A DNA stretch of 50,584 nt from Marivita sp. (GTDB taxonomy: Bacteria > Pseudomonadota > Alphaproteobacteria > Rhodobacterales > Rhodobacteraceae). The position numbers and the translations under genes were made by a program. Below the pieces are notes generated by a model. That model was not told the origin of the DNA and did no database searches. It saw nothing but the letters and a program-made list of their open reading frames with translations. Positions 9,851 through 18,055 of the stretch are shown here, piece after piece (positions within the stretch are counted from its first letter, which is position 1; each line of letters begins with the position of its first letter). The stretch is from NCBI RefSeq assembly GCF_022763305.1, contig NZ_JALEGT010000015.1, positions 1 to 50,584 on the forward strand, written 5' to 3'.

Positions 9851-10786
9851 ATGCCGATCAACGTCCTCTTCGCCGCCCACGCAAAACGCTGGGCGCAATA
9901 CGAAGCCCCTTTGCGTATAGCGCTGGACGACATCGGCGTGGAGTACACACTGGGCACCGACCTGCCCCCGGAAAAGGTCGATTACATCGTCTACGCGCCG
10001 AACTCGGACGTGCAGGACTTTACGCCCTACACACGACTGAAGGCGGTTCTGAACCTTTGGGCCGGGGTCGAAGACGCCGTCGGCAACCCCACACTCAAGG
10101 TGCCGTTCGCCCGCATGGTCGATGACGAAGGCCTGACCCAGGGCATGGTCGAATGGGTGACGGGACACACCCTGCGGCACCATCTGGGCATGGACGCGCA
10201 TATCGTGAACCCCGACCACACATGGGTGCCGGATGCGCCGCCCGTCGCAGCGGATCGTCCTGTCGGCATCCTTGGTCTTGGGGAACTTGGCACGGCCTGC
10301 GGTCAGGCCATCGCCCGGCTCGGGTTCCCGGTCAGCGGCTGGGCGCGCAGCCAGAAACAGATCGACGGCATCACATGCCAGACCGGCACCGACGGGTTAC
10401 ACACGGTTCTGCGCCAGTCGCAGATCCTGATCCTGCTCCTCCCCAGCACCCCCGCGACCGAGAACACGCTCAACGCCGAAACGCTTGCGATGCTCCCCAA
10501 GGGCGCGTTCATCATCAATCCGGGACGCGGACCCCTCATCGACGACGACGCCCTGCTTGCGGCTTTGGACTCTGGCCACATCGCGCACGCCACGCTCGAC
10601 GTGTTCCGCGTCGAACCACTGCCGCAGGATCACCCCTTCTGGGCACACCCCAAAGTGACGGTTACCCCGCACATCGCGTCCGAGACCCGCGCGCCCAGCG
10701 CCTCGCGTGCCATTGCCGAGAATATCCGCCGGGGCGAGGCCGGTGAGCCGTTCTTGCATCTTGTGGACCGGGACGCCGGGTACTAA
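9851..10786 (+). CDS. ghrA: Glyoxylate/hydroxypyruvate reductase A-type 2-hydroxyacid dehydrogenase
   Basis: 311 aa. Rossmann motif G-I-L-G-L-G-E-L-G (about 139-147), the D-2-hydroxyacid dehydrogenase segment N-P-G-R-G-P-L-I-D, then D-V-F-R-V-E-P-L-P-Q-D-H-P-F-W and P-H-I-A-S-E-T-R with the catalytic histidine, all as in GhrA. It would reduce glyoxylate or hydroxypyruvate with NAD(P)H in the cytoplasm. The ATG follows the rodA stop by three bases, with GAGGTAAG overlapping the rodA end as ribosome binding site. Functionally it fits C2 metabolism rather than wall growth; assignment to glyoxylate versus other 2-oxoacids is by family. Confidence 0.85.
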   Translation: MPINVLFAAHAKRWAQYEAPLRIALDDIGVEYTLGTDLPPEKVDYIVYAPNSDVQDFTPYTRLKAVLNLWAGVEDAVGNPTLKVPFARMVDDEGLTQGMVEWVTGHTLRHHLGMDAHIVNPDHTWVPDAPPVAADRPVGILGLGELGTACGQAIARLGFPVSGWARSQKQIDGITCQTGTDGLHTVLRQSQILILLLPSTPATENTLNAETLAMLPKGAFIINPGRGPLIDDDALLAALDSGHIAHATLDVFRVEPLPQDHPFWAHPKVTVTPHIASETRAPSASRAIAENIRRGEAGEPFLHLVDRDAGY

Positions 10787-10816
10787 GCCCGCACCAACCT
10801 GTCAGGAGCTGCTGCC

Positions 10817-11494
10817 ATGAAATTTGACCGTTCGGTAAAAATCGCCCCCTCCATCCTCTCTGCCGACTTCGCCAACTTTGGTGCCGAGATTGAGGCAGTC
10901 GAGGCACAGGGCGCGGACTGGATACACGTCGATGTCATGGACGGCCATTTCGTGCCCAACATCACCTTCGGCCCCGCGACCTGCGCCGCGATCCGCCCGC
11001 ACATCAAGACGGTGATGGACGTGCACCTGATGATCGCACCCGTCGATCCTTACATTCAGGCCTTCGCCGATGCCGGGGCCGACGTGATCACCGCTCATGT
11101 CGAGGCTGGTCCGCACATCCACCGCACGCTTCAGGCCATCCGCGCCACCGGTGCCAAGGCGGGCCTCGCCCTCAACCCCGGCACCCCGGCCGAGGCGGCA
11201 GCCCCCCTGCTCGACCTCGTGGACCTGATCTGCGTGATGACCGTGAACCCCGGCTTCGGCGGTCAGAAATTCATCCACTCCTGCGTGCAGAAAGTCACCG
11301 AACTCCGCGAGATGATCGGCGACCGCGAGGTGCATATCGAAATCGACGGCGGCGTTGATCCCTCCACCGCACCCTTGGTCGTGGCCGCAGGTGCGGACGT
11401 GCTGGTCGCAGGCTCTGCCGTGTTCAAAGGCGGCTCGGTGCAGAACCCTGCCCCCTACGGCGAAAACATCCGCGCGATCCGGAAGTCGATCTAA
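10817..11494 (+). CDS. rpe: Ribulose-phosphate 3-epimerase
   Basis: 225 aa. TIM-barrel epimerase with all usual signatures: I-A-P-S-I-L-S-A-D-F, H-V-D-V-M-D-G-H-F-V-P-N (metal ligands and catalytic Asp), M-T-V-N-P-G-F-G-G-Q and E-I-D-G-G-V. It interconverts ribulose-5-phosphate and xylulose-5-phosphate in the pentose phosphate pathway. AGGAG lies about ten bases before the ATG. Its stop overlaps the stop of the convergent MaoC gene. Confidence 0.95.
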   Translation: MKFDRSVKIAPSILSADFANFGAEIEAVEAQGADWIHVDVMDGHFVPNITFGPATCAAIRPHIKTVMDVHLMIAPVDPYIQAFADAGADVITAHVEAGPHIHRTLQAIRATGAKAGLALNPGTPAEAAAPLLDLVDLICVMTVNPGFGGQKFIHSCVQKVTELREMIGDREVHIEIDGGVDPSTAPLVVAAGADVLVAGSAVFKGGSVQNPAPYGENIRAIRKSI

Positions 11495-11925
11495 CGCTCA
11501 ACCTCGAACACGTTGATCCACTTGGCAACGATGGCGGGGCGGTCAGCCCCGTCGATCTCTACAGTGACATCCCATGTCACGTCGAAACGCCCGGGCTTTT
11601 CCACCACATTGGCAACGCTGAACCGCCCGCGGATGCGCTGCCCGGCCCGCACCGGGGTGACAAAGCGGATGCGGTCGAACCCATAGTTCAGCCCCTGAAC
11701 CATACCGGGGATCTCGGGCTGGACGTCATAGGACATGGCCGACAGCATGGACAGGGTCAGGAACCCATGCGCCATGGTTCCGCCCTGCGGGGCCATGCGC
11801 TCTTCGTCCAGATGGATGAACTGCCAATCCTCTGTCACATCGGCAAAGGCGTTGATCCGCTCCTGCCCGATCTCGTACCAGCGCGACAGGCTGGGAGGCA
11901 TGTCGCGCAACAGGTCAGCGGACAT
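11491..11925 (-). CDS. MaoC family (R)-hydratase/dehydratase
   Basis: 144 aa, a single hot-dog domain. The hydratase motif is visible as D-W-Q-F-I-H-L-D-E-E-R-M followed by G-T-M-A-H-G-F-L-T-L-S, where the Asp and His form the catalytic pair of MaoC/PhaJ enzymes. It would hydrate an enoyl-CoA or dehydrate a 3-hydroxyacyl-CoA. The ATG at 11925 overlaps the end of the acyl-CoA ligase by 11 bases; ATG at 11901 is an alternative. The tight coupling suggests both proteins act on the same acyl-CoA. Confidence 0.85.
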   Translation of the reverse strand: MSADLLRDMPPSLSRWYEIGQERINAFADVTEDWQFIHLDEERMAPQGGTMAHGFLTLSMLSAMSYDVQPEIPGMVQGLNYGFDRIRFVTPVRAGQRIRGRFSVANVVEKPGRFDVTWDVTVEIDGADRPAIVAKWINVFEVER

Positions 11926-13546
11926 CCGGCAACACGTAATCGGCGAACTGCTGTCGCAGGGTGAGCTTGGACACCTTGCCCGTCGCCGTCAGTGGCAGCG
12001 CGTCCACGAACACAAGATCATCCGGCAACTGCCACTTGGCAAAATGCGGCTCCATCAAGGTATGGAAATCGTCCAAGCTTGGCTTGCATCCCTCTTTCGG
12101 CACAACCACCAGAACCGGCCGCTCGTCCCATTTCGGATGCGCGATGGCAATTACTGCGCAATTCGCGACGTCTGGATGGGACATGGCGATGTTTTCCAGA
12201 TCAATCGAACTGATCCATTCACCGCCCGACTTGATCAGGTCCTTGGACCGGTCCTGAATACTCAGGTAGCCATCGGGCGAAATGCTGGCTACATCGCCGG
12301 TGCCGAACCACCCTTCTGCATCCATCGCCGCCGCCGTGGCCTCATCATTCCTGAAATAGCCCGAGATCACCGCATTGCCGCGCACATACAGCTCTCCAAC
12401 AGCCTTACCATCATGCGGCAGGCGCTGGCCGTCCTCGCCCACAATCTTGAGATCAACCCCGAAGACCCGCCGCCCCTGCAGCGCTTTGCGCGCCATACGG
12501 TCGGCAAACGGAGTGTCGGCCATGGTGTTCGGCAATTGACCTGTCGTACCCACCGGGCTCATCTCGGTCATGCCCCAAGCATGACAGACATCCACATCCC
12601 GCGCCTCGAAGAACTCGATCATGCTGCGCGGCGCGGCGGAGCCACCAATCACCACCTGATCGAGGGCAGAGGGCGGCTTGCCATGCTTCTCGATCTCGGC
12701 CCGCAGACCAAGCCAGACGGTGGGGACACCCCAGCTTGCCGTCACTTTCTCACTTTCCATCAGATCATAGAGCGACGGCCCATCCAGCTTGCCGCCCGGC
12801 ATGATCAGCGACGCGCCGACAATGGGCGCGGCATAGGGCATGCCCCAGGAATTGACGTGGAACATCGGCACCACCGGCAAAAGACGCGCACCTTCGTGCA
12901 AGGAGCGCGGCAGCGTCACCGCAATGAACAGCGCGTGCAGCACGGTGGAGCGATGCGTATACAGCGAGCCTTTGGGATTGCCTGTCGTGCCAGAGGTATA
13001 GCACAGCCCCGCCGCAGTTTCTTCGGGCAGGTCGGGCCAGTCATACTCGGTCGGGTGCGGCGCAATCAGATCTTCATAACACTGCAGCTCCAGCGAAGAC
13101 TCGGGCATATGCGCCGCATCGGTCATCACCACCAAAGTCAAACCGGACGGCAGATGATCCTTGAGCGCCTCAAGGATCGGCACAAAGGTCAGGTCGACAA
13201 ACAGCACCCGATCCTCGGCATGGCCGATGATGTAAAGCATCTGTTCCGCCGACAGACGCGGGTTGATCGTGTGGCACACGGCCCCCATGCCCGAAATCGC
13301 ATAGTAGAGCTCGAAATGGCGATACCCGTTCCACGCCAGCGTCGCCACACGGTCGCCCTGCTCGACCCCCAAAGCCGCAAGCCCGTGCGCCAGTTGTGCG
13401 GTGCGTTTGAAGGTCTCGGCATAGGTCTGACGGTGCAGATCGCCTTCGGTCCGGACCGACACGATTTCCCCGGCGCTGTGGATTTCCGCCGCGTAGCGCA
13501 GCAGTTCGATCACCGACAATGGCCGGTTCATCATCATTCCGTGCAT
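11915..13546 (-). CDS. AMP-dependent acyl-CoA ligase (long-chain / DmdB-like family)
   Basis: 543 aa from ATG 13546, chosen because GGGAGGGC stands just upstream on the minus strand; the frame continues to 13612 without such a site. ANL-superfamily signatures: Y-T-S-G-T-T-G-N-P-K-G (P-loop), W-G-M-T-E-M-S-P, G-W-F-G-T-G-D-V-A and T-G-K-V-S-K with the C-terminal catalytic lysine. The opening M-M-N-R-P-L and the A-W-N-G-Y-R-H block resemble the group that includes DmdB, the methylmercaptopropionate-CoA ligase of roseobacters, as well as general medium/long-chain fatty acyl-CoA ligases. Substrate cannot be settled by sequence alone. It forms an operon with the MaoC gene. Confidence 0.85.
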   Translation of the reverse strand: MHGMMMNRPLSVIELLRYAAEIHSAGEIVSVRTEGDLHRQTYAETFKRTAQLAHGLAALGVEQGDRVATLAWNGYRHFELYYAISGMGAVCHTINPRLSAEQMLYIIGHAEDRVLFVDLTFVPILEALKDHLPSGLTLVVMTDAAHMPESSLELQCYEDLIAPHPTEYDWPDLPEETAAGLCYTSGTTGNPKGSLYTHRSTVLHALFIAVTLPRSLHEGARLLPVVPMFHVNSWGMPYAAPIVGASLIMPGGKLDGPSLYDLMESEKVTASWGVPTVWLGLRAEIEKHGKPPSALDQVVIGGSAAPRSMIEFFEARDVDVCHAWGMTEMSPVGTTGQLPNTMADTPFADRMARKALQGRRVFGVDLKIVGEDGQRLPHDGKAVGELYVRGNAVISGYFRNDEATAAAMDAEGWFGTGDVASISPDGYLSIQDRSKDLIKSGGEWISSIDLENIAMSHPDVANCAVIAIAHPKWDERPVLVVVPKEGCKPSLDDFHTLMEPHFAKWQLPDDLVFVDALPLTATGKVSKLTLRQQFADYVLPDVR

Positions 13547-13637
13547 CAAGCCCTCCCTTGCCTTCTGCCCTGTCGTTCCAGATACACTGGTGATCCGACC
13601 GAACACGCGCAACCCCTAACCGCGAGGAAGCAATCCC

Positions 13638-14657
13638 ATGTCCGACACGATGTCCCGCATCACTCTGGCCCGCCGTCCCAAAGGCGCGCCGGTGCCCGAG
13701 GATTTCAAACTGGAAACCGGCCCGCTGCCTGCGCCCAAAGTCGGCGAGGTGCTGATCGAGGTCACAAATCTGTCGCTCGACCCCTACATGCGCGGCCGCA
13801 TGGATGACGTCAAAAGCTATGCGCCCTCGGTCGATCTGGGCGGCACAATGACGGGTCAGGGCGTGGGCCGTGTGATTGCGAGCAACGCAGAGGAGTTTGC
13901 CGAAGGCGACATGGTGACCGGCATGACAGGATGGGCCAGCCATGCCTGTCTGCCGGGCCGCGAAGTGCGCAAGCTTGACCCGTCGCTGCCCCCCTCCACC
14001 GCGCTTGGTGTACTTGGTATGCCTGGCCTGACCGGCTGGGTCGGTCTGAACGAATTCGGCAAACCCAAAGCCGGGGAAACGCTTGTTGTGGGTGCCGCGA
14101 CCGGTCCGGTCGGTTCCATGGTCGGCCAATTGGCAAAACAGATGGGCCTGCGCACCATCGCCATTGCCGGCGGAGCCGAAAAATGTCGCTTGGCGACCGA
14201 GACCTTCGGCTTTGACGCCGCCATCGACCACCGCGCGTATGACGACGCTGCCTCCCTGCGCAACGCAATTGCCGAGGCAGCCCCAGACGGCGTCGACATC
14301 TACTGGGAAAACGTCGCCGGTCAGGTACTCGAGGCCGTGATGCCGCTGATGAACGTGCACGGGCGCATTCCTGTCTGCGGCATGATCGCGTGGTATGGCG
14401 GGTCGAATATCCAACCCGAAAACCAGCTTCCCGGCATGTGGCGCAGCATCCTCGTCAAACGCCTGCAGGTGTCCGGCTTCATCATCTTCGACCACTGGGA
14501 TCAGTACCCGGCCTTCCTCAAGGATGTTGGCCCCAAGGTCGCCAAGGGCGAGATTGCCTATCTCGAAGACGTGGCCGAAGGACTGGAGAACGCGCCGGAT
14601 GCGTTCATCGCCATGCTCAAGGGCGGCAACACCGGCAAGCAGATCGTCAAGCTTTAG
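13638..14657 (+). CDS. NADP-dependent medium-chain reductase (YncB/CurA-type)
   Basis: 339 aa, zinc-independent MDR family. Features: L-D-P-Y-M-R-G-R-M near residue 47, G-A-A-T-G-P-V-G-S-M-V-G nucleotide-binding loop, and Y-W-E-N-V-A-G substrate loop, as in leukotriene B4 12-hydroxydehydrogenase/prostaglandin reductase-like enzymes that reduce alpha,beta-unsaturated carbonyl compounds. ATG 13638 has GAGGAAG upstream. It is divergent from the acyl-CoA ligase across about 90 bases, so the two may share a control region; its stop overlaps that of the convergent helicase. Confidence 0.85.
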   Translation: MSDTMSRITLARRPKGAPVPEDFKLETGPLPAPKVGEVLIEVTNLSLDPYMRGRMDDVKSYAPSVDLGGTMTGQGVGRVIASNAEEFAEGDMVTGMTGWASHACLPGREVRKLDPSLPPSTALGVLGMPGLTGWVGLNEFGKPKAGETLVVGAATGPVGSMVGQLAKQMGLRTIAIAGGAEKCRLATETFGFDAAIDHRAYDDAASLRNAIAEAAPDGVDIYWENVAGQVLEAVMPLMNVHGRIPVCGMIAWYGGSNIQPENQLPGMWRSILVKRLQVSGFIIFDHWDQYPAFLKDVGPKVAKGEIAYLEDVAEGLENAPDAFIAMLKGGNTGKQIVKL

Positions 14658-16186
14658 AAATCAGCTTCGACTTCAAGCGCCAGAGGGGCGGCGGGTGTCG
14701 CCCTCAGATCGTCCACCTGCAACGGTCCGCTCGGCTTTGACAGCCGGGCGCGCACCACCCAATGAAGCCGCGTCTGCGCGCGCGTGATCGCAACATAGGC
14801 CAGACGTTTCCACAGAGGCTGTCCCGCTTCGCTCCGCCCCATCCGCGCGGCCGCATAGAGGTCGGGCGCAAAGACCTGCACCTCGTCCCATTGCGAGCCT
14901 TGCGCCTTGTGGATCGTCACCGCCGCTCCATGCAGGAACGTGGCCCCCATGCGCGCGGCAAACGGGATGAACGGCTCTTCCTCGTCCGGCTTTTCGATCT
15001 TCACAATCGACGCCGCCGATACCTGAGGGTCTTCCGCCCCAATCACATGCAGCCGCGAAAATCCCGGTTTCCGCCCCGGCCCAAGGTAAATCACCTGCGC
15101 GCCCTTGATCAGCCCCCGCGCCTCAAGGTCCAGCCGCTTCTTGCGATGTTTGAGCGGCAGTTCGATTCCGTCACAGATGAGCGGCTCACCTTCCAGCAGC
15201 GAATCCTCGGGCGCGCCATAGACCGACCGAAACGCATTGATCAGCCGGATGCGCGTGGCGTTGCGCCAGACCAGAACCGGCGACCGCGCCATCAGATCGA
15301 CCTCGACCCGTTGACCAAGCACCACCCGGTCATCGCTCCGCGCGATGTCCTCGACCATGCGCTCGAACCCGTCGAAACTCAGGTTCGGATCGGCAAGCGC
15401 ATGCGCGAGATCCAGAATGGGGTTGTCCGCATCCTGCCGGTGAATGCGGTTCAGGTTCAGCACCTGGCTGGGCGCAAGCGTATCGAACACCATCTTGCCC
15501 GACTGGTTCACCGGGGCGAGCTGCGCCGGATCGCCGAACAGCAGAAGGTTCGGGAAAATCTCGCGCAGGTCCTCGACCTGCCGTTCATCCAGCATCGACG
15601 CCTCGTCGACAAAGCCGATGTCCAGAGGGTCTTCTCGCCGCTTCCAGCCGGTGATGAAATCCGACCCACGCAAACCCGCCGCCGCCAACGCGGCAGGAAC
15701 AGATTTGTGCGACTCGAAAGAGACCTGCGCCCGGGCCAGCGCCTCTTCGGTCAGGCCTTCGATCTCGGGCTTGTCACCATTGCCCATCAGCCATTCGGCG
15801 ATGCGCTCGTATTCCGGATCATAGACCGGCGTGTAAAGAATTCGGTGGATGGTCGTGGCAGGCACACCCCGCATCCGCAGCACAAACGCCGCCTTGTTGG
15901 TCGGGGCAAGCACCGCCAGCGTCCGACGGTCCTTGCGCCGGCGCCCTTCGTAATCGCCCGAGACAACCTCGACCCCCGCCGCCTGCAAGGATTTGCACAG
16001 TTCTGCCAAGAGCAAGGTCTTGCCTGATCCAGCCTTGCCGGTGATCGCCATGATCTTCGTCTTGCCGTCCCGCGGCGGCAGCAGCAGACCGTCATCAAGG
16101 TCGATGCCCGCTTCGCGCAGCATATCGGCCACCGCATCATGAGCGGCGGCCTGATCTTCGGAATATGTAAGCGCAGGCAAGGTCAT
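14654..16186 (-). CDS. RecD-like ATP-dependent DNA helicase (superfamily 1)
   Basis: 510 aa. Walker A G-K-A-G-S-G-K-T (Lys56), Walker B G-F-V-D-E-A-S-M-L (DE pair), L-F-G-D-P-A-Q-L-A-P-V motif III, and the C-terminal V-T-I-H-K-A-Q-G-S-Q-W-D with V-A-I-T-R-A-Q-T-R-L (motifs V/VI). This is the AAA_30 plus UvrD_C_2 layout of stand-alone RecD-like helicases. The N terminus holds the T-Y-S-E-D-Q-A-A-A-H-D-A-V Q-motif-like segment. A role in DNA repair or replication is likely but not specified by context. It lies 38 bases downstream of luxI on the same strand. Confidence 0.88.
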   Translation of the reverse strand: MTLPALTYSEDQAAAHDAVADMLREAGIDLDDGLLLPPRDGKTKIMAITGKAGSGKTLLLAELCKSLQAAGVEVVSGDYEGRRRKDRRTLAVLAPTNKAAFVLRMRGVPATTIHRILYTPVYDPEYERIAEWLMGNGDKPEIEGLTEEALARAQVSFESHKSVPAALAAAGLRGSDFITGWKRREDPLDIGFVDEASMLDERQVEDLREIFPNLLLFGDPAQLAPVNQSGKMVFDTLAPSQVLNLNRIHRQDADNPILDLAHALADPNLSFDGFERMVEDIARSDDRVVLGQRVEVDLMARSPVLVWRNATRIRLINAFRSVYGAPEDSLLEGEPLICDGIELPLKHRKKRLDLEARGLIKGAQVIYLGPGRKPGFSRLHVIGAEDPQVSAASIVKIEKPDEEEPFIPFAARMGATFLHGAAVTIHKAQGSQWDEVQVFAPDLYAAARMGRSEAGQPLWKRLAYVAITRAQTRLHWVVRARLSKPSGPLQVDDLRATPAAPLALEVEADF

Positions 16187-16224
16187 GCGCGAACCCTATA
16201 GCGCCCGCGCAGCAGGCACCAGCG

Positions 16225-16863
16225 TCAGGCGTCGCTGACGTCGCTTTGCGAGGCCATGTTCCCGAAGGACGCCTCGAACCACCCGCGCGATGTCTGCGAT
16301 GGAATGCCCGCAGCCCGCGAGACCCGCTGTTGCGCGGCTGCGCTGAACTCCCACAGACCGACGCTGATCGCCTGCCGTCCCTCGCCCTGCGTGCCCAGAA
16401 CCTCGGGCGCAGCCCCAATCCGGTTGTAGATCCGCACCATCCTTGCGTCGAAGACGCCAACGAAATGCCTGATGCCGAAGCCCTGCATGATCTCGCCCCC
16501 CGCCAGCATCAACGCCGCTGCCGTCCCCGGTTCGGCGTTGCGGGACAGACAAAAGCGCGTGCATTCCCAAATGAACGGACTCTGGAACGTCACGCCATCT
16601 GTCAGGTCCAGAAAATGCTCGTTGACCATGGTTCGCCCGGTTGTCGGCAGGAACCGCATGGACCCGCCGTGCATGCCTGTCGCGGTTTCCCAGATCACGT
16701 AGAGGGGGTTCAGATCGTCGTAGGCATCCCGCTCCTGTCCGGATGCGTCGACCGTCACATCCCACGCCAGCCTTGTCTTGAACTGATCCGCGCGGTCTTC
16801 GAACATGGTGCGCGCCAGTTGCGGAACCGTCTTCAGTTGATCTCCGTAAAGATATCGAATCAT
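16225..16863 (-). CDS. luxI: Acyl-homoserine-lactone synthase (LuxI family)
   Basis: 212 aa from ATG 16863. This start puts the invariant LuxI residues at their canonical positions: Arg24, Phe28, Trp34, Asp46/Asp49 (E-R-D-A-Y-D-D), Arg70, Phe84, and the E-C-T-R pair Glu100/Arg103. The enzyme joins SAM and an acyl donor to make an AHL signal. GGAGG lies eight bases before this ATG; another ATG at 16869 abuts the Shine-Dalgarno sequence and is unlikely. That sequence is buried in a perfect hairpin (16870-16888). luxR lies 105 bases upstream on the same strand. Acyl chain length cannot be read from sequence. Confidence 0.95.
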   Translation of the reverse strand: MIRYLYGDQLKTVPQLARTMFEDRADQFKTRLAWDVTVDASGQERDAYDDLNPLYVIWETATGMHGGSMRFLPTTGRTMVNEHFLDLTDGVTFQSPFIWECTRFCLSRNAEPGTAAALMLAGGEIMQGFGIRHFVGVFDARMVRIYNRIGAAPEVLGTQGEGRQAISVGLWEFSAAAQQRVSRAAGIPSQTSRGWFEASFGNMASQSDVSDA

Positions 16864-16869
16864 GAGCAT

Positions 16870-16888
16870 CCCCTCCTGTGTGGAGGGG
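16870..16888 (-). promoter_or_regulatory. Hairpin sequestering the luxI ribosome binding site
   Basis: On the minus strand CCCCTCC-ACACA-GGAGGGG forms a perfect 7-bp GC-rich stem with a 5-base loop. The 3' arm is the luxI Shine-Dalgarno sequence, and the ATG follows after ATGCTC. The structure should limit ribosome access unless opened by coupling, a protein, a small RNA or temperature. Confidence 0.6.
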
Positions 16889-16968
16889 CACGCTGCTGTG
16901 AAGAGATGACTCGTCTCCTGCACCACCGCGCGTTGCGCGGAGTTCAAGACCGAAGGCGGGCTTCCGTT

Positions 16969-17697
16969 TCAGACCACGATCTGCCCGCGCACCATGGCAC
17001 GGGCGACGGCATGGGTCGTGTTCAGCGCGCCAAGCTTGAAGCGCGCGCTTTCGATGTAAACCCGCAGCGTATGTTCCGAGATCGCCAGCGTTTCAGCCAC
17101 CTGCGCCCGACTGTACCCCACCGCAAGAAGGGTCATGGTCTCGACCTCCCGTGGGGAAAGAGGTTGCGTCGGTTCCGGTTTCCGTCCTGGTTCCAGCTGC
17201 AGGGCCTTCTGGTTGAAGTAATGCGCCAAGAGGATGAGATCGCGCCGGTTGCGTTCGGTAAAGCGGAACCAGTCGTCGTCATCGCAACTGTGACTGACGG
17301 TGAACAAGGCAAACTGCCCGTTTGGACCCCGGATCGGAATGGAATAGCCCTGATTGCCGATCCCATGCGCCACAGCATCCTGCATGAAGGCACGCGCCGC
17401 CTTGCCCGACCAGTCCAGCCGCTTCCAATCTACGGGGTGAAACCGTTGATAACAGCCGATGACAACCGGATCGATCCGCAGGTAGCCCTTTTCAAGGTAG
17501 CGCGCGACCCATTTCGGATCATAGGTACCGCAACCATATTGCGTGCCATTGCTCGACACCCAGTGATACACCATGTCATGTACGGCGTAGTGATCCCGCA
17601 GCCATTCGATGATGGTCTGCAATTCCTCAAGTTGTTCTGCGTCCTCCAGCCGGACGATCACGTCGTCCAGCTGCGGCACCCGTTCCAAGAAGCCCAC
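16969..17697 (-). CDS. luxR: LuxR-family AHL-responsive transcriptional regulator
   Basis: 242 aa from a GTG start at 17697 with AAGGAA about seven bases upstream. The N-terminal autoinducer-binding domain keeps Trp63, Tyr67, Asp76 and Pro77 with exactly the spacing of TraR Trp57, Tyr61, Asp70, Pro71, and the G-x-x-x-x-G-Y-S-I-P-I-R-G block. The C-terminal HTH (about 178-240) has L-S-P-R-E-V-E-T-M-T-L-L-A and I-S-E-H-T-L-R-V-Y. It should bind the AHL made by the adjacent LuxI and control target promoters, possibly including its own. Its start lies inside the 3' end of a small ORF on the same strand, which suggests translational coupling. Confidence 0.94.
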   Translation of the reverse strand: MGFLERVPQLDDVIVRLEDAEQLEELQTIIEWLRDHYAVHDMVYHWVSSNGTQYGCGTYDPKWVARYLEKGYLRIDPVVIGCYQRFHPVDWKRLDWSGKAARAFMQDAVAHGIGNQGYSIPIRGPNGQFALFTVSHSCDDDDWFRFTERNRRDLILLAHYFNQKALQLEPGRKPEPTQPLSPREVETMTLLAVGYSRAQVAETLAISEHTLRVYIESARFKLGALNTTHAVARAMVRGQIVV

Positions 17698-17842
17698 GGC
17701 CCATTTCCTTAGCGCGCGCGCCGATCTCTGCCTCTGCTACCAATTGCGTATCGTCCAGCTTGGCAGCCAAGGCGTCCAGATCGTTCGCAACCGCGAACGT
17801 CTTGAGGTCGGTCAACACATCAATGATCCAGTCATGTCCCAT
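17627..17842 (-). CDS. Small ORF overlapping the luxR start (possible leader/coupled protein)
   Basis: 71 codons. ATG 17842 has AAGGTGA about eight bases upstream. The first 45 residues look like a real helical protein (W-I-I-D-V-L-T-D-L-K-T-F-A, D-L-D-A-L-A-A-K-L-D-D-T, V-A-E-A-E-I); the last 25 run out of frame over luxR and look like translated luxR sequence. The overlap with luxR is 71 bases. My recollection is that small proteins of this kind precede luxR in other Rhodobacteraceae, but I cannot verify that. It could be a functional microprotein or a device that delivers ribosomes to luxR. Confidence 0.5.
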   Translation of the reverse strand: MGHDWIIDVLTDLKTFAVANDLDALAAKLDDTQLVAEAEIGARAKEMGRGLLGTGAAAGRRDRPAGGRRTT

Positions 17843-17861
17843 GACATTGTCACCTTGAGAT

Positions 17862-17880
17862 AGTTAACAGAACGTTAACT
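17862..17880 (-). promoter_or_regulatory. 19-bp inverted repeat upstream of the luxR unit (candidate lux-box-like operator)
   Basis: AGTTAAC-AGAAC-GTTAACT: perfect 7-bp arms with a 5-base spacer, about 20 bases upstream of the small ORF that precedes luxR. Size and symmetry match LuxR-type operators (18-20 bp), and no other gene start is close, so auto-regulation by LuxR is a reasonable inference. Confidence 0.5.
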
Positions 17881-17990
17881 CAACCATAACATGTGGCGAG
17901 ATCTTGGCAAACTCCCTGATTTCATCTCCCCAAATCTGGTGAGGATACGGAAGCGCGGCGCTTGGACGCCCTTTGACCGGTGGTGCCACC

Positions 17991-18030
17991 AACGAAAAAC
18001 CCGCACGCCAAGCGGCGCGCGGGTTTCGTT
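17991..18030 (-). terminator. Terminator of ccr
   Basis: On the minus strand AACGAAACCCGC pairs with GCGGGTTTTTCGTT around a GC-rich loop that can itself fold. It lies about 25 bases beyond the ccr stop and includes a T run in its 3' arm, separating ccr from the luxR unit. Confidence 0.65.
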
Positions 18031-18055
18031 CTACCAACGAGACGTAAGCAGAGTC

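Noticed and set aside
11735-13807. Open frame of 690 codons on the plus strand opposite the acyl-CoA ligase
   Set aside because: The translation is Arg/His-rich and repeat-free, and the ligase on the minus strand has complete motifs and a ribosome binding site.
13638-14657. Acryloyl-CoA reductase AcuI
   Set aside because: The protein has the YncB/CurA-type L-D-P-Y-M-R-G-R and Y-W-E-N-V-G/A-G blocks, which belong to a different MDR branch.
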